From Amorphophallus konjac (lineage: Eukaryota; Streptophyta; Magnoliopsida; Alismatales; Araceae): a stretch of DNA of 64,000 nt. The position numbers and the translations under genes were made by a program. The stretch lies in contig CM040125.1 in the NCBI GenBank assembly GCA_022559845.1, forward strand, positions 202,718,102 through 202,782,101, in the 5' to 3' direction. The notes beneath the pieces were generated by a model that saw only the letters and a list, made by a program, of their open reading frames with translations, searched no databases and was not told the DNA's origin. This document shows positions 9,436-21,456 of the stretch, piece by piece. Numbering within the stretch: the stretch's first letter is position 1; the number at the start of each line of letters is the position of its first letter.

Positions 9436-12107
9436 TGTCACGTCCCGAGCGCGGAAGATACCCGGAGACGCGTGACGAGTTTATATCGATCATGTTAATC
9501 AGAGTATTAGTGTATTCGACACCAAATCAGAGATGCGCAAGAGTAAAGATAACCCAATCCTTTTATTCCTTCACAACAGTATTTCTATTACAATCCCTTG
9601 AAAATACTAAACTTAATAAAAAGAAAAGTACAAAATTGACTCCAGAAAATAAAGAAAAGACAAGACTAGTTGACGCTTTGAGAAGCTCTAATCTCTTTCA
9701 CTCTTGACCTTCCCTGTCCGATTGAGTCTCGTTGTCGGACTTACATGAAAAGTAGGGAAACACTGAGTGAGCGAACGCTCAGTAGGAAATTATATCTCAA
9801 GAACTAGCAATGGGTTTAAGTAATTACAATTTATCACATGTAAATGTAATATGGCTATGCATGTAGAAATAACTAATCAATAGATAACACGTCGTGTAAA
9901 ACATCCAAGCGAGTCTTAAACAAGAGATATTCATGAGAGACTTTATAGATTATTGGCTATTTCACGCAAGTACTTTGCTCGTGTCGGGCCACGCTAGTAA
10001 AGTCACGCAAGTCGAGTCACGCACGCAGGAAAGAGAGAGTGTGGAATGCCAAAGATCAAGAGAAAAAGTACTTCGGTGCAATGCTAGACATCGTGATCAT
10101 TACAACTCCCATGGGCACTAGTACTTTTGGGTGCTCCTCCCAGGACCAGATCGGGCCCTTACATGCACAACATTAAAGATAGATCTAGACATCCACTTTA
10201 TAGTATAGCCAATATGGAATTTCAAGAAAAAAGCTTGTGGATATTCAAGATAGAGTAGAGTTCAAAATTGAACTTGATGTATAAGGACGATAATAACGAT
10301 ATAAACACGAGTATCGATAAAATTGGGTTGAGTTGGTTCCCTAATTGGGTACCATGACAATTAAGTCCATATATAGATGGTCATGTCATTTGATATAGAA
10401 TTGAGGTCCACAAGAACAACATAATAATGGCATGATTTCCACATCCCATTAAGAATATTCTCATGATATCCACATAGCATATCGTGAGGGCCGGTATACC
10501 ATGTTTCTATAGAGTGACATGGCAAAATAGTGTAAAGGGTTTTTATGGCACAACCCGCTCAGTCGGCCTTGAGGGAATCCAAGGCTACGAGGAGACTTAC
10601 GGAGGTCCCAATGACTAACTTGCCAGTCCAAAGGAACGGAATGTCCAATGGAGGGCTTGTATGTCACCGAGAGTTGAGGGGTAATCGATAAAACATCGTA
10701 GAACATGGGACTATATTCACGGAATGGAAATATAGTGCCGATATATACATATATATTTATATAAAACCCTCGGTTAACAGTAAACAGTATAAAATAATTA
10801 CACAGGAAATTAGCGCCTTAACATAAGTCACTACTTATTAAATTAACGCCCTTCACTGGGTCGTTTATTTTCAGTTTGATGACTTCAGGAGCAGTCGTCC
10901 ATTATAATTTTCTATTTTCTGATATTTTCTTAATTCTGTATTTTTGATAAAACGCGCCTTATCCAAGGGCGTCACTTTCAGAAAAGATGACCTACTAGAG
11001 GTCGTTAATTCTCTTTGGTTTCCAGGAATATGAACAGTAAAGGTTTTCATGATAAATAATTTGCAGGAACCACATATATGAACTGGACAAGAAAAATAGA
11101 AGGATTCAAGCTATATGATCATGCATTAGATTTAACTACCGGTTTCATAGATATTAAATTATAAACATGCGTATTTATCAATTTCTTAAAATTGACGACT
11201 CTTAGTTCGGCGTCAGATCATGAATTAGCGCCCTGACATGGGTCGCCTCTTGCCAAAATTTCACAGAAAACCTCTAAAACGCAGTAAAACTATATGCATG
11301 AATTACAGATGATATTATCATACATTTTATGCTAGTTTGGGCTACAGTTCTTGAGAAAACCTACCTGATGATGATCTGGGTGAAGATACGTGAAGGTTGT
11401 GAAGAGAAAACGGCACTCTATTCAAAACAGAAGAAGAGGATGTTGATGAAGAGCCCACGTTCTTCAACTAGACAAGAGAGTTACTACTTGCTGCAGACAA
11501 CCTACAGAAGAAGAAGATGAAGAACATTAATATTCTTCATAATCCATGACGAAAGGCAGAGGAAGAAGAACCACATGTTCTTCACGTACAACAGTAGCAG
11601 AACGGTTCGCCAAAAATAGCGAACAGGTTTGATTAGAAAGGTATTTATAGGATTTTTGGAATCCCAATGGAGTTAGAATTTGATTAGAACTCTAGTTTCC
11701 TTGATAGAGTCCTTACCATAATCAATCGAACACGTAGCAATCCTAAAACTTACCCTAGATAGTCTCCTGGTTCGAATGGAACACAAATGTAATTAACGCC
11801 TTAGGTTAGGGCATTAATTCTAATTGACGTCTTTACCTGTGCCGTTTCTTTTGTAATTCGCTCCCAAGAAGAGGACGTTTCTTTCCCTTTCCTTTTATTT
11901 GTTTTAGACGTTTTTGAAATTTGACGCCCTTTAGTATAGGCGTCACTTTTTGAATTAACGCCTCAGGTGAAGGCGTTTCTTATTTAAATCGGGCATTGTT
12001 GAGAGGCGTTATTTACATTTGACTTATTATTTATTCATTTTGGTTCTTATCATTTACTTACTTAATCTTTCTTGAAATCTTCTTTTTATTTTACCAGGGT
12101 TGCTACA
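9436..12107 (-). repeat. TE-2 3' LTR
   Basis: It begins TGTCACGTCCCGAGCG and ends GGGTTGCTACA, matching the partner at 15525-18196 end to end with no net length difference. A polypurine tract flanks its inner end. A hairpin array lies at about 10850-12010. Open frames here have no coding character and recur in the other LTR. Confidence 0.95.
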
Positions 12108-12118
12108 CCCTCCCCACT
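12108..12118 (-). other. TE-2 polypurine tract
   Basis: Read on the minus strand, AGTGGGGAGGG abuts the 3' LTR. This is the purine run that primes plus-strand DNA synthesis in LTR retrotransposons, and it confirms the minus orientation. Confidence 0.85.
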
Positions 12119-12182
12119 TAAAAGAATTTGGTCCCCAAATTCAATCACATATAAACGTGGAGAGTGTAGAATACATACGTTT

Positions 12183-13919
12183 TTAGAATAAGTCTGGGAA
12201 TCGTTTCCTCATAGACTCCTCGGTCTCCCATGTCGCTTCGTGTTCTGTACCTTTACTCCATTGCACCTTAACCATGGGAACAATTTTGTTCCTTAATGTT
12301 CGTACCTCGCGATCGAGGATCTTCATGGGCCTTTGTTCATAAGTGAGATCCCTTTGAATCACCAGGTCTCCATGATCAATGATATGTGACGGATCATACA
12401 CATATTTCTTCAACATTGATATGTGGAATACATTCTGAACTTCGGACAATTGAGGAGGTAAAGTGACGCAGTAAGCAACCTCGCCAACTCTTTCTAGTAT
12501 CTCAAAAGGTCCGATAAACCTTGGTGTAAGCTTGCCTTTAACGCCAAATCTCCTTATTCCACGTCCAGGTGATATCTTGAGAAATACGTGATCTCCCACT
12601 TGGAATTCGAGATCTCTTGTTCGTGTATCAGCATAAGCCTTCTGTCTAGACTGAGCAACTTGAAGTCTTTCTCTAATCAACTGAATCTTTTCAGTGGTAT
12701 CCCTTACCATGTCTGGACCTAATAGTTGTTTTTCGCCAACTTCGTCCCAGCACAAAGGCGATCGGAAACTCCTTCCGTATAAAGCTTCGAAAGGTGCCAT
12801 TTGTATACTTGCCTGGTAGCTGTTATTGTATGCAAATTCAACCAAAGGCAACTGATCATGCCAGCTTCCACCAAAATCAATGATGCAAGCTCTGAGCATA
12901 TCTTCAACCACCTAATTAGTTCTCTCGGTCTGACCATCCATTTGAGGATGAAAAGCTATACTAAAGTTATGTCTCGTCCCCAGTGAATGTTGTAAACCCT
13001 TCCAAAAGTGAGAAGTAAAACAGGGGTCTCTGTCAGACACGATTGAGACAAGTACTCCATGTAACCTGACTATCTCTTTAAGGTATAATACAGCAAGAAC
13101 ATCAACTGACCATCGACTCTTGATTGGCAAGAAGTGTGCCGATTTGGTCAATCGGTCGATGATAACCCATATTCCTTCATATCCTCCCTTTGATTTGGAC
13201 AGACCCATAATGAAGTCCATACCGATATCCTCCCACTTCCACTTAGGAATATCTAGAGGATGTAGCTTACCGGCAGGCTTTTGGTGTTCTGCCTTGACTT
13301 GTTGACATGTGAGACAGCGAGACACAAAATCCGCTATTTCTCTTTTTATATTGGGCCACCAAAAGGTCCTTTTCAAATCTTGGTACATCTTAGTTGATCC
13401 TGGATGAATCGTGTACCTTAATCTGTGAGCTTCATCTAAGATTTTCTTCTTTAGCTCTGGGCAATTCGGTATACATGTTTTATTTCTAAACATCAATCTT
13501 CCATCTGGTGCTAATTTGAAATCAGGTTGTTCTTCCATTTTGCCCTTGATTTCCACTAGTACGGGGTCACTACCTTGAAGTCCTTGTATTTCAGATAGCA
13601 AGTCTGGCTGTATGCTCATATGGGATAAGGTGACACACCTACTGTCCTTGTCCATGCTTATATTAAGTTTAGAGAATTGTTCTAGCAACTTCCACTCCTG
13701 AATCATACAATTGGCTAATAGTGCTCTCGGCTTTCGACTGAGGGCATCAACTACAGGATTACCCTTTCCAGGATGATATTGTATAGTGAAGTCGAAGTCC
13801 TTAAGATATTCTAGCCAACGCCTTTACCTCATATTCAATTCCTTCTGAGAGAAGAGATACTTAAGACTTTTATGGTCAGAGTATACAATAAACTGTACTC
13901 CGTACAGATAATGTCTCCT
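12183..13919 (-). pseudogene. TE-2 RNase H remnant, integrase and chromodomain
   Basis: After the deletion junction (~13919) the minus strand reads [19 protein letters not shown] and VVDALSRKP (C-terminal half of RNase H). Integrase follows with its zinc-binding module (HPGSTKMYQD..., CLTCQQVKAEH), first Asp in GMDFIMGL, second in VSDRDPCF, and Glu in DGQTERTN, so the catalytic triad is intact. A TAG at 12912-12914 follows ERTN where the family has Gln (CAG). The end (ILDREVRTLRNKIVP, then ATWETEESMRKRFPDLF) is a chromodomain, which in this lineage can direct insertion to modified chromatin. The terminal stop is at 12183. Confidence 0.9.
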
Positions 13920-15354
13920 TAATGGTGACAAATGCAAGGAAAGATACACATCCTTTCCTTATTAGCTTGCTAGCTCGGAGAGCCGAAATAAGAGGTGACT
14001 TGCTCCGACTCTTAGGGCTAGAATAGACTAGTTCTGGAAAGTCCTTGAAAGTAACTTTGCTGTAACGGCAATCCACAGTTGCCTGATACCTAGATAACTA
14101 GTCTGCTCCCAATATGACATCATATTCCTTTAGGTCTAAACATATGAGGTTGATTGGAAGATTTCTTCCTTTTACCAAGACTTCACAGTTTTGATAATGG
14201 TGAGTAATATCGGTTTCGTTTCCGAGAGGAGTAGATAAAAATATTTTCATCCATTCCGGTTCCATAGGTAGTGGGTCAGTAAACTTCTTGGAAATAAAAG
14301 AATGTGATGCACCCGTATCAAATAAGACATGTGCAGACTTGGAACAAACTTCTAGTGTACCTTCTACTAGTCCGCCTTCATCTTGTTCCGCCTCCTTAAT
14401 AGCTTGGAGACGAGCATTCTTTGTCACCGGGCGCTTTCCGTCACCGGCTTGATCATTGAGTAGGGGACAGTCGGGAATCCGATGATCACGGCTCCCACAA
14501 CAGAGACACGCTCCAAGTTTCCTCCAACATTCTTCGGCCTTGTGCCCGGCCTTATCACAGTGCTTACATACCACCTTAGAAGGTGTAGTGGTGATGGAGA
14601 AAGGTTTGGTCTTCTTGAACTTTTGCTCCTGGGAGGGAGTACCTCCATTACTTGGCCTCTTCTTGAAATTGGGTTTGAACGTGCCGGAGCTAGTAACATT
14701 CTCCTTCTTATCTTTCTCACAGATCCTATCAGATAGTTCCGTGGCATCTTCTAGTAATTGGGCTCATCGAACCATCTCCGAATAGACTTGTATGTCCATC
14801 GGTGCCAGTTGTGTGATATATTGGGGCCTGAGCCCATTAAGGAATCTTCGAGCTTTCATCTTCTCAGTACTAACTAAGTGTTTAGCGTACCGAGACAGCC
14901 TTGAGAACTGGGCTTCATATTCAGCCACCGACAAAGATCGTTGCTTAAGTGTGGCGAATTCAGCGGCTTTCTTCTCTTGAACTCGATTGGAGAAATATTT
15001 ATTGTTGAAATGTTCAACAAACTCATCCCAAGTGACTTGTCCTTGATTTAACGTAGCTTCTACCGACTCCCACCAACAGCGGGCATCCCTTTCTAATTGA
15101 AAAGTTGCTAGCAGGACCTTCTCTTGATCTGTGCATTGCATAACCCGAAAGATCCGTTCAGTTTCCCGAATCCAGTGTTCGACATCGTCCAGATCAGTAG
15201 ATCCTACAAACTTTGGAGGATTCATGTTCTTAAAGCCTTGGTGGATATTTCCGGCTCCACGTAGTGGACCTCCTTGTGCCACTTGTTGAAGTGCCTGGGT
15301 CATGCCTTGAAGAGTGCGTTGCATGTTGCGCCATTGAGCACGTTCGGCAGCCAT
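13920..15354 (-). pseudogene. TE-2 gag and protease
   Basis: Gag starts at 15354 (MAAERAQWRNMQRTLQGMTQ). It has the capsid core (FVGSTDLDDVEHWIRETERI, ARCWWESVEA, WDEFVEHFNNKYF) and two zinc knuckles (CKHCDKAGHKAEECW and CLCCGSRDHRIPDC). The protease site is LFDTGASHSFIS, and the domain ends DVILGAD. In-frame stops occur near 14765 (after SEMVR) and after LGAD at about 14098; the second is TAG where Trp (TGG) is usual. Past ~13930 the frame (FLAFVTIK) runs straight into RNase H sequence, which marks the deletion. Confidence 0.9.
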
Positions 15355-15505
15355 TATCCTACAATTACAATAGCTATTAGTATGTGATTGCGTTTAAAGG
15401 CTTTTAATTCTATTTTGACTTTAACCCTTGGTTCTACCCAATCTCACTGGTTAGAGGTTCGGACTTATCCTTGGACTTGGGTTTCCTAGGAATTGAATAC
15501 CCTAC

Positions 15506-15517
15506 GCTCTGATACCA
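15506..15517 (-). other. TE-2 primer-binding site (initiator tRNA-Met)
   Basis: The minus strand reads TGGTATCAGAGC, seven bases inside the 5' LTR. It is complementary to the 3' end of initiator tRNA-Met, the usual primer for Tekay-type elements. Confidence 0.95.
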
Positions 15518-16933
15518 CAAAAACTGTCACGCCCCGAGCGCGGAAGATACCCGGAGACGCGTGACGAGTTTATATCGATCATGTCAATCAGAGTTTTAGT
15601 GTATTCGACACCAAATCAGAGATGCGCAAGAGTAAAGATAACCCAATCCTTTTATTCCTTTACAAAAGTATTTCTATTACAATCCCTTGAAAATGCTAAA
15701 CTTAATAAAAAGAAAAGTACAAAATTGAATCCAAAAATTATAGAAAAGATAAGACTAGTTGACGCTTTGAGAAGCTCTAATCTCTTTCACTCTTGACCTT
15801 CCCTATCCGATTGAGTCTCGTCGTCGGACTTACCTGAAAAGTAGGGAAACACTGAGTGAGCGAACGCTTAGTAGGAAATTATATCTCAAGAACTAGCAAT
15901 GGGTTTAAGACATTACAATTTATCACATGTAAATGTAATATGGCTATGCATGTAGAAATAACTAATCAATAGATAACACGTCGTGTAAAACATCCAAGCG
16001 AGTCTTAAACAAGAGATATTCATGAGAGACTTTATAGATTATTGGCTATTTCACGCAAGTACTTTGCCCGTGTCGGGCCATGCTAGTAAAGTCACGCAAG
16101 TCGAGTCACGCACGCAGGAAAGAGAGAGTGTGGAATGCCAAAGATCAAGAGAAAAAGTACTTCGGTGCAATGTTAGACACCGTGATCATTACAACTCCCA
16201 TGGGCACTAGTACTTTTGGGTGCTCCTCCCAGAACCAGATCGGGCCCTTACATGCACAGCATTAAAGATAGATCTAGACATCCACTTTATAGTATAGCCA
16301 ATATGTAATTTCAAGAAAAAAGCTTGTGGATATTCAAGATAGAGTAGAGTTCAAAAATGAACTTGATGTATAAGGACGATAATAACGATATAAACATGAG
16401 TATCGATAAAACTGGGTGGAGTTGGTTCCCTAAATGGGTACCATGACAATTAAGTCCATATATAGATGGTCATGTCATTTGATATAGAATTGAGGTCCAC
16501 AAGAACAGCACAATAATGGCATGATTTCCACATCCCATTAAGAATATTCTCATGATATCCACATAGCATATCGTGAGGGCCGGTATACCATGTTTCTATA
16601 GAGTGACATAGCAAAATAGTGTAAAGGGTTTTTATGGTACAACCCGCTCAGTCGGCCTTGAGGGAATCCATGACTACGAGGAGACTTACGGAGGTCCCAA
16701 TGACTAACTTGCCAGTCCAAAGGAACGGAATGTCCAATGGAGGGCTTGTATGTCACCGAGAGTTGAGGGGTAATCGATAAAACATCATAGAACATGGGAC
16801 TATATTCACGGAATGGAAATATAGTGCCGATATATACATATATATTTATATAAAACCCTCGGTTAACAGTAAACAGTATAAAATAATTACACAGGAAATT
16901 AGCGCCTTAACATAAGTCACTACTTATTAAATT

Positions 16934-18098
16934 AACGCCCTTCACTGGGTCGTTTATTTTCAGTTTGACGACTTCAGAAGCAGTCGTCCATTATAATTTT
17001 CTATTTTCTGATATTTTCTTAATTCTGTATTTTTGATAAAATGCGCCTTATCCAGGGGCGTCACTTTCAGAAAAGATGACCTACTGGAGGTCGTTAATTC
17101 TCTTTGGTTACTAGGAATATGAACAGTAAAGGTTTTCATGATAAATAATTTGCAGGAACCACATATATGAACTGGACAAGAAAAATAGAAGGATTCAAGC
17201 TATATGATCATGCTTTAGATTTAACTACAAGTTTCATAGATATTAAATTTTAAACATGCATATTTATCAATTTCTTAAAATTGACGACTCTTAGTTCGGC
17301 GTCAGATCATGAATTAGCGTCCTGACATGGGTCGCCTCTTGCCAAAATTTCACAGAAAACCTCTAAAACGTAGTAAAACTATATGCATGAATTACAGATG
17401 ATATTATCATACATTTTATGCTAGTTTGGGCTACAGTTCTTGAGAAAACCTACCTGATGATGATCTGGGTGAAGATACGTGAAGGTTGTGAAGAGAAAAC
17501 GGCACTCTGTTCAAAATAGAAGAAGAGGATGTTGATGAAGAGCCCATGTTCTTCAACTAGACAAGAGAGTTACTACTTGCTGCAGACAACCTACAGAAGA
17601 AGAAGATGAAGAACTTTAATATTCTTCATAATCCATGACGAAAGGCAGAGAAAGAAGAACCACCTGTTCTTCACGTACAGCAGTAGCAGAACAGTTCGCC
17701 AAAAATAGCGAGCAGGTTCGATTAGAAATGTATTTATAGGATTTTTGGAATCCCAATGGAGTTAAAATTTGATTAGAACTCTAGTTTTCTTGATAGAGTC
17801 CTTACCATAATCAATCGAACACGTAGCAATCCTAAAACTTACCCTGGATAGTCTCGTGGTTCGAATGGAACACAAATGCAATTAACGCCTTAGGTTAGGG
17901 CGTTAATTCTAATTGACGTCTTTACATGTGCCGTTTCTTTTGTAATTCGTGCCCAAGAAGAGGGCGTTTCTTTCCCTTTCCTTTTATTTGTTTTAGACGT
18001 TTTTGAAATTTGACGCCCTTTAGTATAGGCGTCACTTTTTGAATTAACGTCTCAGGTGAAGGCGTTTCTTATTTAAATCGCGCCTTGTTGAGAGGCGT
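16934..18098 (-). repeat. Array of short inverted repeats in TE-2 5' LTR
   Basis: At least ten stem-loops with 5-9 bp stems and 5-10 nt loops. Examples: AACGCCC..GGGTCGTT (16934-16954), GACGACT..AGTCGTC (16967-16988), GACCT..AGGTC (17078-17092), TGACG.C..G.CGTCA (17282-17304), ATTAACGCC..GGCGTTAAT (17881-17907), TGACGCC..GGCGTCA (18011-18034) and GCGCC..GGCGT (18080-18098). The stem sequences differ but remain paired. The same array is at about 10850-12010 in the other LTR, where for example 11957-11977 pairs AACGCC with GGCGTT. Confidence 0.75.
17731..17739 (-). promoter_or_regulatory. TE-2 LTR TATA box
   Basis: The minus strand reads CCTATAAATA, about 460 bases from the outer LTR end. The same box is present in the other LTR near 11640. 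This is the probable element promoter. Confidence 0.6.
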
Positions 18099-18196
18099 TA
18101 TTTACATATGACTTATTATTTATTCATTTTGGTTCTTATCATTTACTTACTTAATCTTTCTTGAAATCTTCCTTTTATTTTACTCGGGTTGCTACA

Positions 18197-18201
18197 CTGC
18201 G
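18197..18201. repeat. Target-site duplication CTGCG, right copy (TE-2)
   Basis: Identical to 9431-9435. Coding sequence of TE-3 resumes directly after it. Confidence 0.95.
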
Positions 18202-18269
18202 TCTCTGACCCGGTCAACAGCCAGTTGGCTCAGAAGAAGGCAAAGCCGCAGTCCCACCGTTAGGTGAAA

Positions 18270-19335
18270 TAAGACAAGAATACACCTATGACGTCTTCGA
18301 TGCTGAAGAAGATTATGGAGACTTCATTGATCTGCAGTCGGCTCCCCCTGAAATAGAAGATGGTGGCCAGGCTACTTTTGATGAATTGGTTAAAGTAAAC
18401 CTCGGCACAAAGGATGATCCCAGGCCGACCTTTCTCAGCACCCTCTTACAACCCGAAAAGAGGGGGCAATACATAAAGTTGCTCCAGGAATTCCAAGATT
18501 GCTTTGATTGGAATTATAAAGAAGTGCCAGGCCTCAGCCTTGCAGTTGCCCAGCACATACTGGCCATTGACCCTAAAGCTGAGCCGGTGAAGCTGTCACC
18601 TCGGCAAATGAGACTAGAATTAATACGCCAGATCCGCAAAGAGGTCAACAAGTTCATAGATGTCGACTTCATGGCAGAAAATCAATATACTACATGGCTG
18701 GCCAACATCGTGCCGGTTAAGAAGAAGAACAGCCAGATCAGGATTTGTGTGGATTTTTGGGATCTGAATAAAGCTTGTCTGAATGATGATTTTTCGGTGC
18801 CCATCACCAAAGTCATGATCGATGCTACTACCGATCATGAGGCCTTGTCATTTATGGACGGGTCATCTGGCTACAATCAAATTTGGATAGCTGAACATGA
18901 GAGAATTCACAGAGCCTTCCGATCACCTAAAGGGATATTCCACTACAAAAGAATGCCCTTCGGCCTCAAAAACGCTGGCGCCACTTATCAAAGGGCGATG
19001 ACGAAAATATTCGACGAGTTGCTCTATGATGATAAAGTCGAATGCTATATTGATGACATAGTCGTCTAAACAAAGAAGAGGGAGGATCACTTGGCTGACC
19101 TCAGAATTATATTTAGTATGAGCTGAAGATGAACCCAATGAAGTGCGCTTTTGGCGTATACAGTGAAAAGTTCCTGGGCTTCGTCGTCAGATATAGGGGA
19201 ATTGCAATAGACCCTGCCAAAATAAAAGCTATTCAGGAGCTGCCTCCTCCAAGAAACCTGATAGAACTGCGGTCATTACAAGGCCGACTGGCCTATATCC
19301 GCAGATTCATCTCCAATCTATCCAGGCGGTGTTAG
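18270..19335 (+). pseudogene. TE-3 reverse transcriptase
   Basis: The frame carries EYTYDVFDAEEDYGDFIDLQ, then VKVNLGTKDDPRPTFLSTLL, the RT fingers, FMDGSSGYNQI (usually FLDGFSGYNQI), MPFGLKNAGATYQRAM and the catalytic YIDDIVV. A stop follows at 19067-19069. The palm/connection continues as NPMKCAFGVYSEKFLGF and LQGRLAYIRRFISNLSRRC. Catalytic residues remain, but the polyprotein is broken. Confidence 0.85.
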
Positions 19336-20400
19336 CCGTTCCACAAGCTAATGATGAAGGATACACTGTTTTCCTAGGGTGAAGAGTGTCAAAAAGCTTT
19401 TGACCTGTTGAAAGAATATCTGAGGACCCCACCAGTACTGGGGGCACCTGTTAAAGGGTGACCGCTGATTCTCTACATAGATGCCACCAAATATTCTCTG
19501 GGGGCAATGTTGGCGCAAAATAATGAAGAAGGAAAAGAGCAAGCTCTCAACTACTTCAGCCGTAGATTGGTCGGGGTTGAAGGAAAATATACACCTAGTG
19601 AAATGGTCTGCCTCACGCTGGTGTTTGCAGCCAAGAAGATGAGGCATTACATTCTATTGCATGAAGTTCTGCTAATATCTAGGGCCGACTCGGTCAAATA
19701 TATATTTTCCCAGCCAATCCTAAAAGGGCGATTGGGCAAATGGGCTGTCATCCTCAAAGAATTTGACATTACTTATGTGCCGCAAAAGGCCATCAAAGGC
19801 TAGGCCATTGCAGATATCTTTGCAGCACCCCCAGTGCCTGAAAATTCTTCACTGATTACAAAGCTCCCTGAAGACGAGACTCTAGAAGTGGACCAAGTCT
19901 AGCAGGCCCCCTGGTAGTTATACTATGATGGGGCTTCAAGAACAGAAACATCCCCGTTAGGATAAACAAGAATAAGAGCGGGGGCAGGCATCATCCTCAA
20001 ATCCCCCGCAGGAGAGGTACTGCATACCTCTTGCTCAATCAATAAAGCATGCACAAATAATGAAGCAAAATATGAAGCTCTAATTATCGATCTCTAGGTT
20101 GCTCTCTACATAGATATTCGAATGATGCAAGTGTTTAGGTATTCAATGTTAATCGTCAAACAAATCCAGGGGCAGTTTGAAGTCCGAAAACCTGAATTAC
20201 TCCCCTACCACGTCAAGGTGAAGCAACTCATGAGGCAGTTCTACTTTATTGAAATAAATCATGTCGATCGAGGTCAAAAATGCACAGGCCGATGCATTAG
20301 CAAAGCTGGCAAGCTCACTAGCAATCCCGCCGAACGAATCACTCAACATACGGGTGATAAACTAACAGCAGGTCCCCATCATAATAGAAGAAGAGCCAAG
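19336..20400 (+). pseudogene. TE-3 RNase H plus second archaeal-type RNase H
   Basis: First RNase H: LYIDATKYSLGAMLAQNNEE, NYFSRRLVGVEGKYTPSEM and FDITYVPQKAIKG, with stops at 19459 and 19801. Second RNase H: LYYDGASRTE (after a TAG where Gln or Trp is expected), AGIILKSPAGEVLHTS and NNEAKYEALI. The block that should contain G-D-S reads FRYSMLIVKQIQGQ, so an acidic catalytic residue is lost. A frameshift near 20280 separates the NAQADALAKLAS-type end from the rest. Confidence 0.75.
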
Positions 20401-20788
20401 TGAAGAAGAACCTGAAATAGCAACTGCAGAAGTGGTTGGCTCACCCGACTGGCAAGAGCCCCTTATGCAATGGTTTAAACACCTGCAACTGTCCTAGCAA
20501 AGGGAAGAAAAGATCAGGCTGATTAGGATGAAATATTGTTGTGCCCCTATGGTCACTTGAGTTCATATGGTCACTTGGGTCATTCGACATCATTCTATGG
20601 TCATATGAGTTCTAATGTATTCTTTGTTTTGATAATGGCTAAACACTATTAGTCATTGATGTTTTTCACCTTCATGTGATTGACATACGTTATGTTTTTG
20701 TTCATGACAGGTGCGCCAATGAATGGACAAGGAATCAAGTGGAATTGGTGAACGTGAACGCTGAATGTTGCGCCCTCGCACGCGGATC

Positions 20789-21193
20789 GACCTGCGCGGT
20801 CAGGTCACGGGGATCGACCTGCTCGGTCAGGTCGCGGGGGTCAAGGGGGCAGCGCCCCTTGCGGGGGTTTCCAAGGGCGGAGCCCCCGGAACAAAATTTG
20901 GATTGAAGACTCAGTAATAAAACTTCAAGACAATCAAGGTTGATGCCACAGACATGAACGGGCGGCTAACGGACTCAAGCGACGGAGTTGGTGCGGCCAA
21001 CGGACCGAACCGGGCTGACCCGGGCCCTGCCCAGCTGGCGGTCGACGGCCAGCACAGGGGCGGTCGACAGCCCCAGCCAGGGACTCCCAAGTCTGCACGT
21101 CTTTCAGTGGCGGTCGACCGCCAGCCAGTGGCGGTCGATCGAATTTCCCAGGGATCGCCCATTTGCAGGTGTTTCAGTGGCGGTCGACCGCCA
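20789..21193 (+). repeat. Palindromes in U3 of TE-4
   Basis: GACCTG..CAGGTC stem-loops at 20789-20806 and 20816-20833 are separated by 27 bases start to start. Two identical perfect 16-bp palindromes (TGGCGGTCGACCGCCA) lie at 21108-21123 and 21178-21193, in a ~70-bp direct repeat that begins TTTCAGTGG. All lie upstream of the TATA box. Confidence 0.85.
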
Positions 21194-21352
21194 GGAACCT
21201 TAGGTCGACCGCCAACCCCGAGCCATCAATTGTTGACTTTGTTTCCAACTTCGAAAAGGGCCATTCAACATTGATTTGTTTAATCCTAAAGACACCTAAT
21301 CCCCCACAAATTGTGGATCTGGTCTAGGGGGTGTCCATATACCATTCAAGGT

Positions 21353-21360
21353 CTATAAAA
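21353..21360 (+). promoter_or_regulatory. TE-4 LTR TATA box
   Basis: CTATAAAA in a plus-strand context about 816 bases from the LTR start, followed by a plausible R region. It sets the LTR orientation as plus. Confidence 0.5.
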
Positions 21361-21456
21361 CTCTTGTAAGAGGGTTAGAAACCCTAATGCTTCAAGCGGC
21401 TTCTTGTGAGATCTAGGGTGGCTGCAAGGGAGGTTACAAGAGAGCTTGGAGACGAG

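Larger units (their letters stand above)
9436..18196 (-). mobile_element. TE-2: complete Tekay/Del chromovirus (Ty3/Gypsy) lacking RT
   Basis: Two LTRs of equal length (9436-12107 and 15525-18196, 2,672 bp each) flank a 3.4-kb internal region and are bounded by CTGCG duplications. The minus strand encodes gag with two zinc knuckles, protease, part of RNase H, integrase and a C-terminal chromodomain, which puts it in the Tekay/Del chromoviruses. The LTRs differ at scattered single bases (a few percent by eye, not counted), so insertion is fairly recent. An internal deletion has removed about 1.2 kb including all of RT. The element is inserted in TE-3. Confidence 0.95.
15525..18196 (-). repeat. 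TE-2 5' LTR
   Basis: Partner of 9436-12107. On the minus strand, U3 runs from 18196 to a TATA box at 17731-17739. A long R-U5 leader of roughly 2.2 kb then reaches 15525. Short inverted repeats occur on both sides of the TATA box. Confidence 0.95.

Noticed and set aside
10461..10706. 81-codon minus-strand frame conserved in both TE-2 LTRs (also 16550-16795)
   Set aside because: Its conservation is explained by LTR identity; no domain, and it lies in the long untranslated leader.
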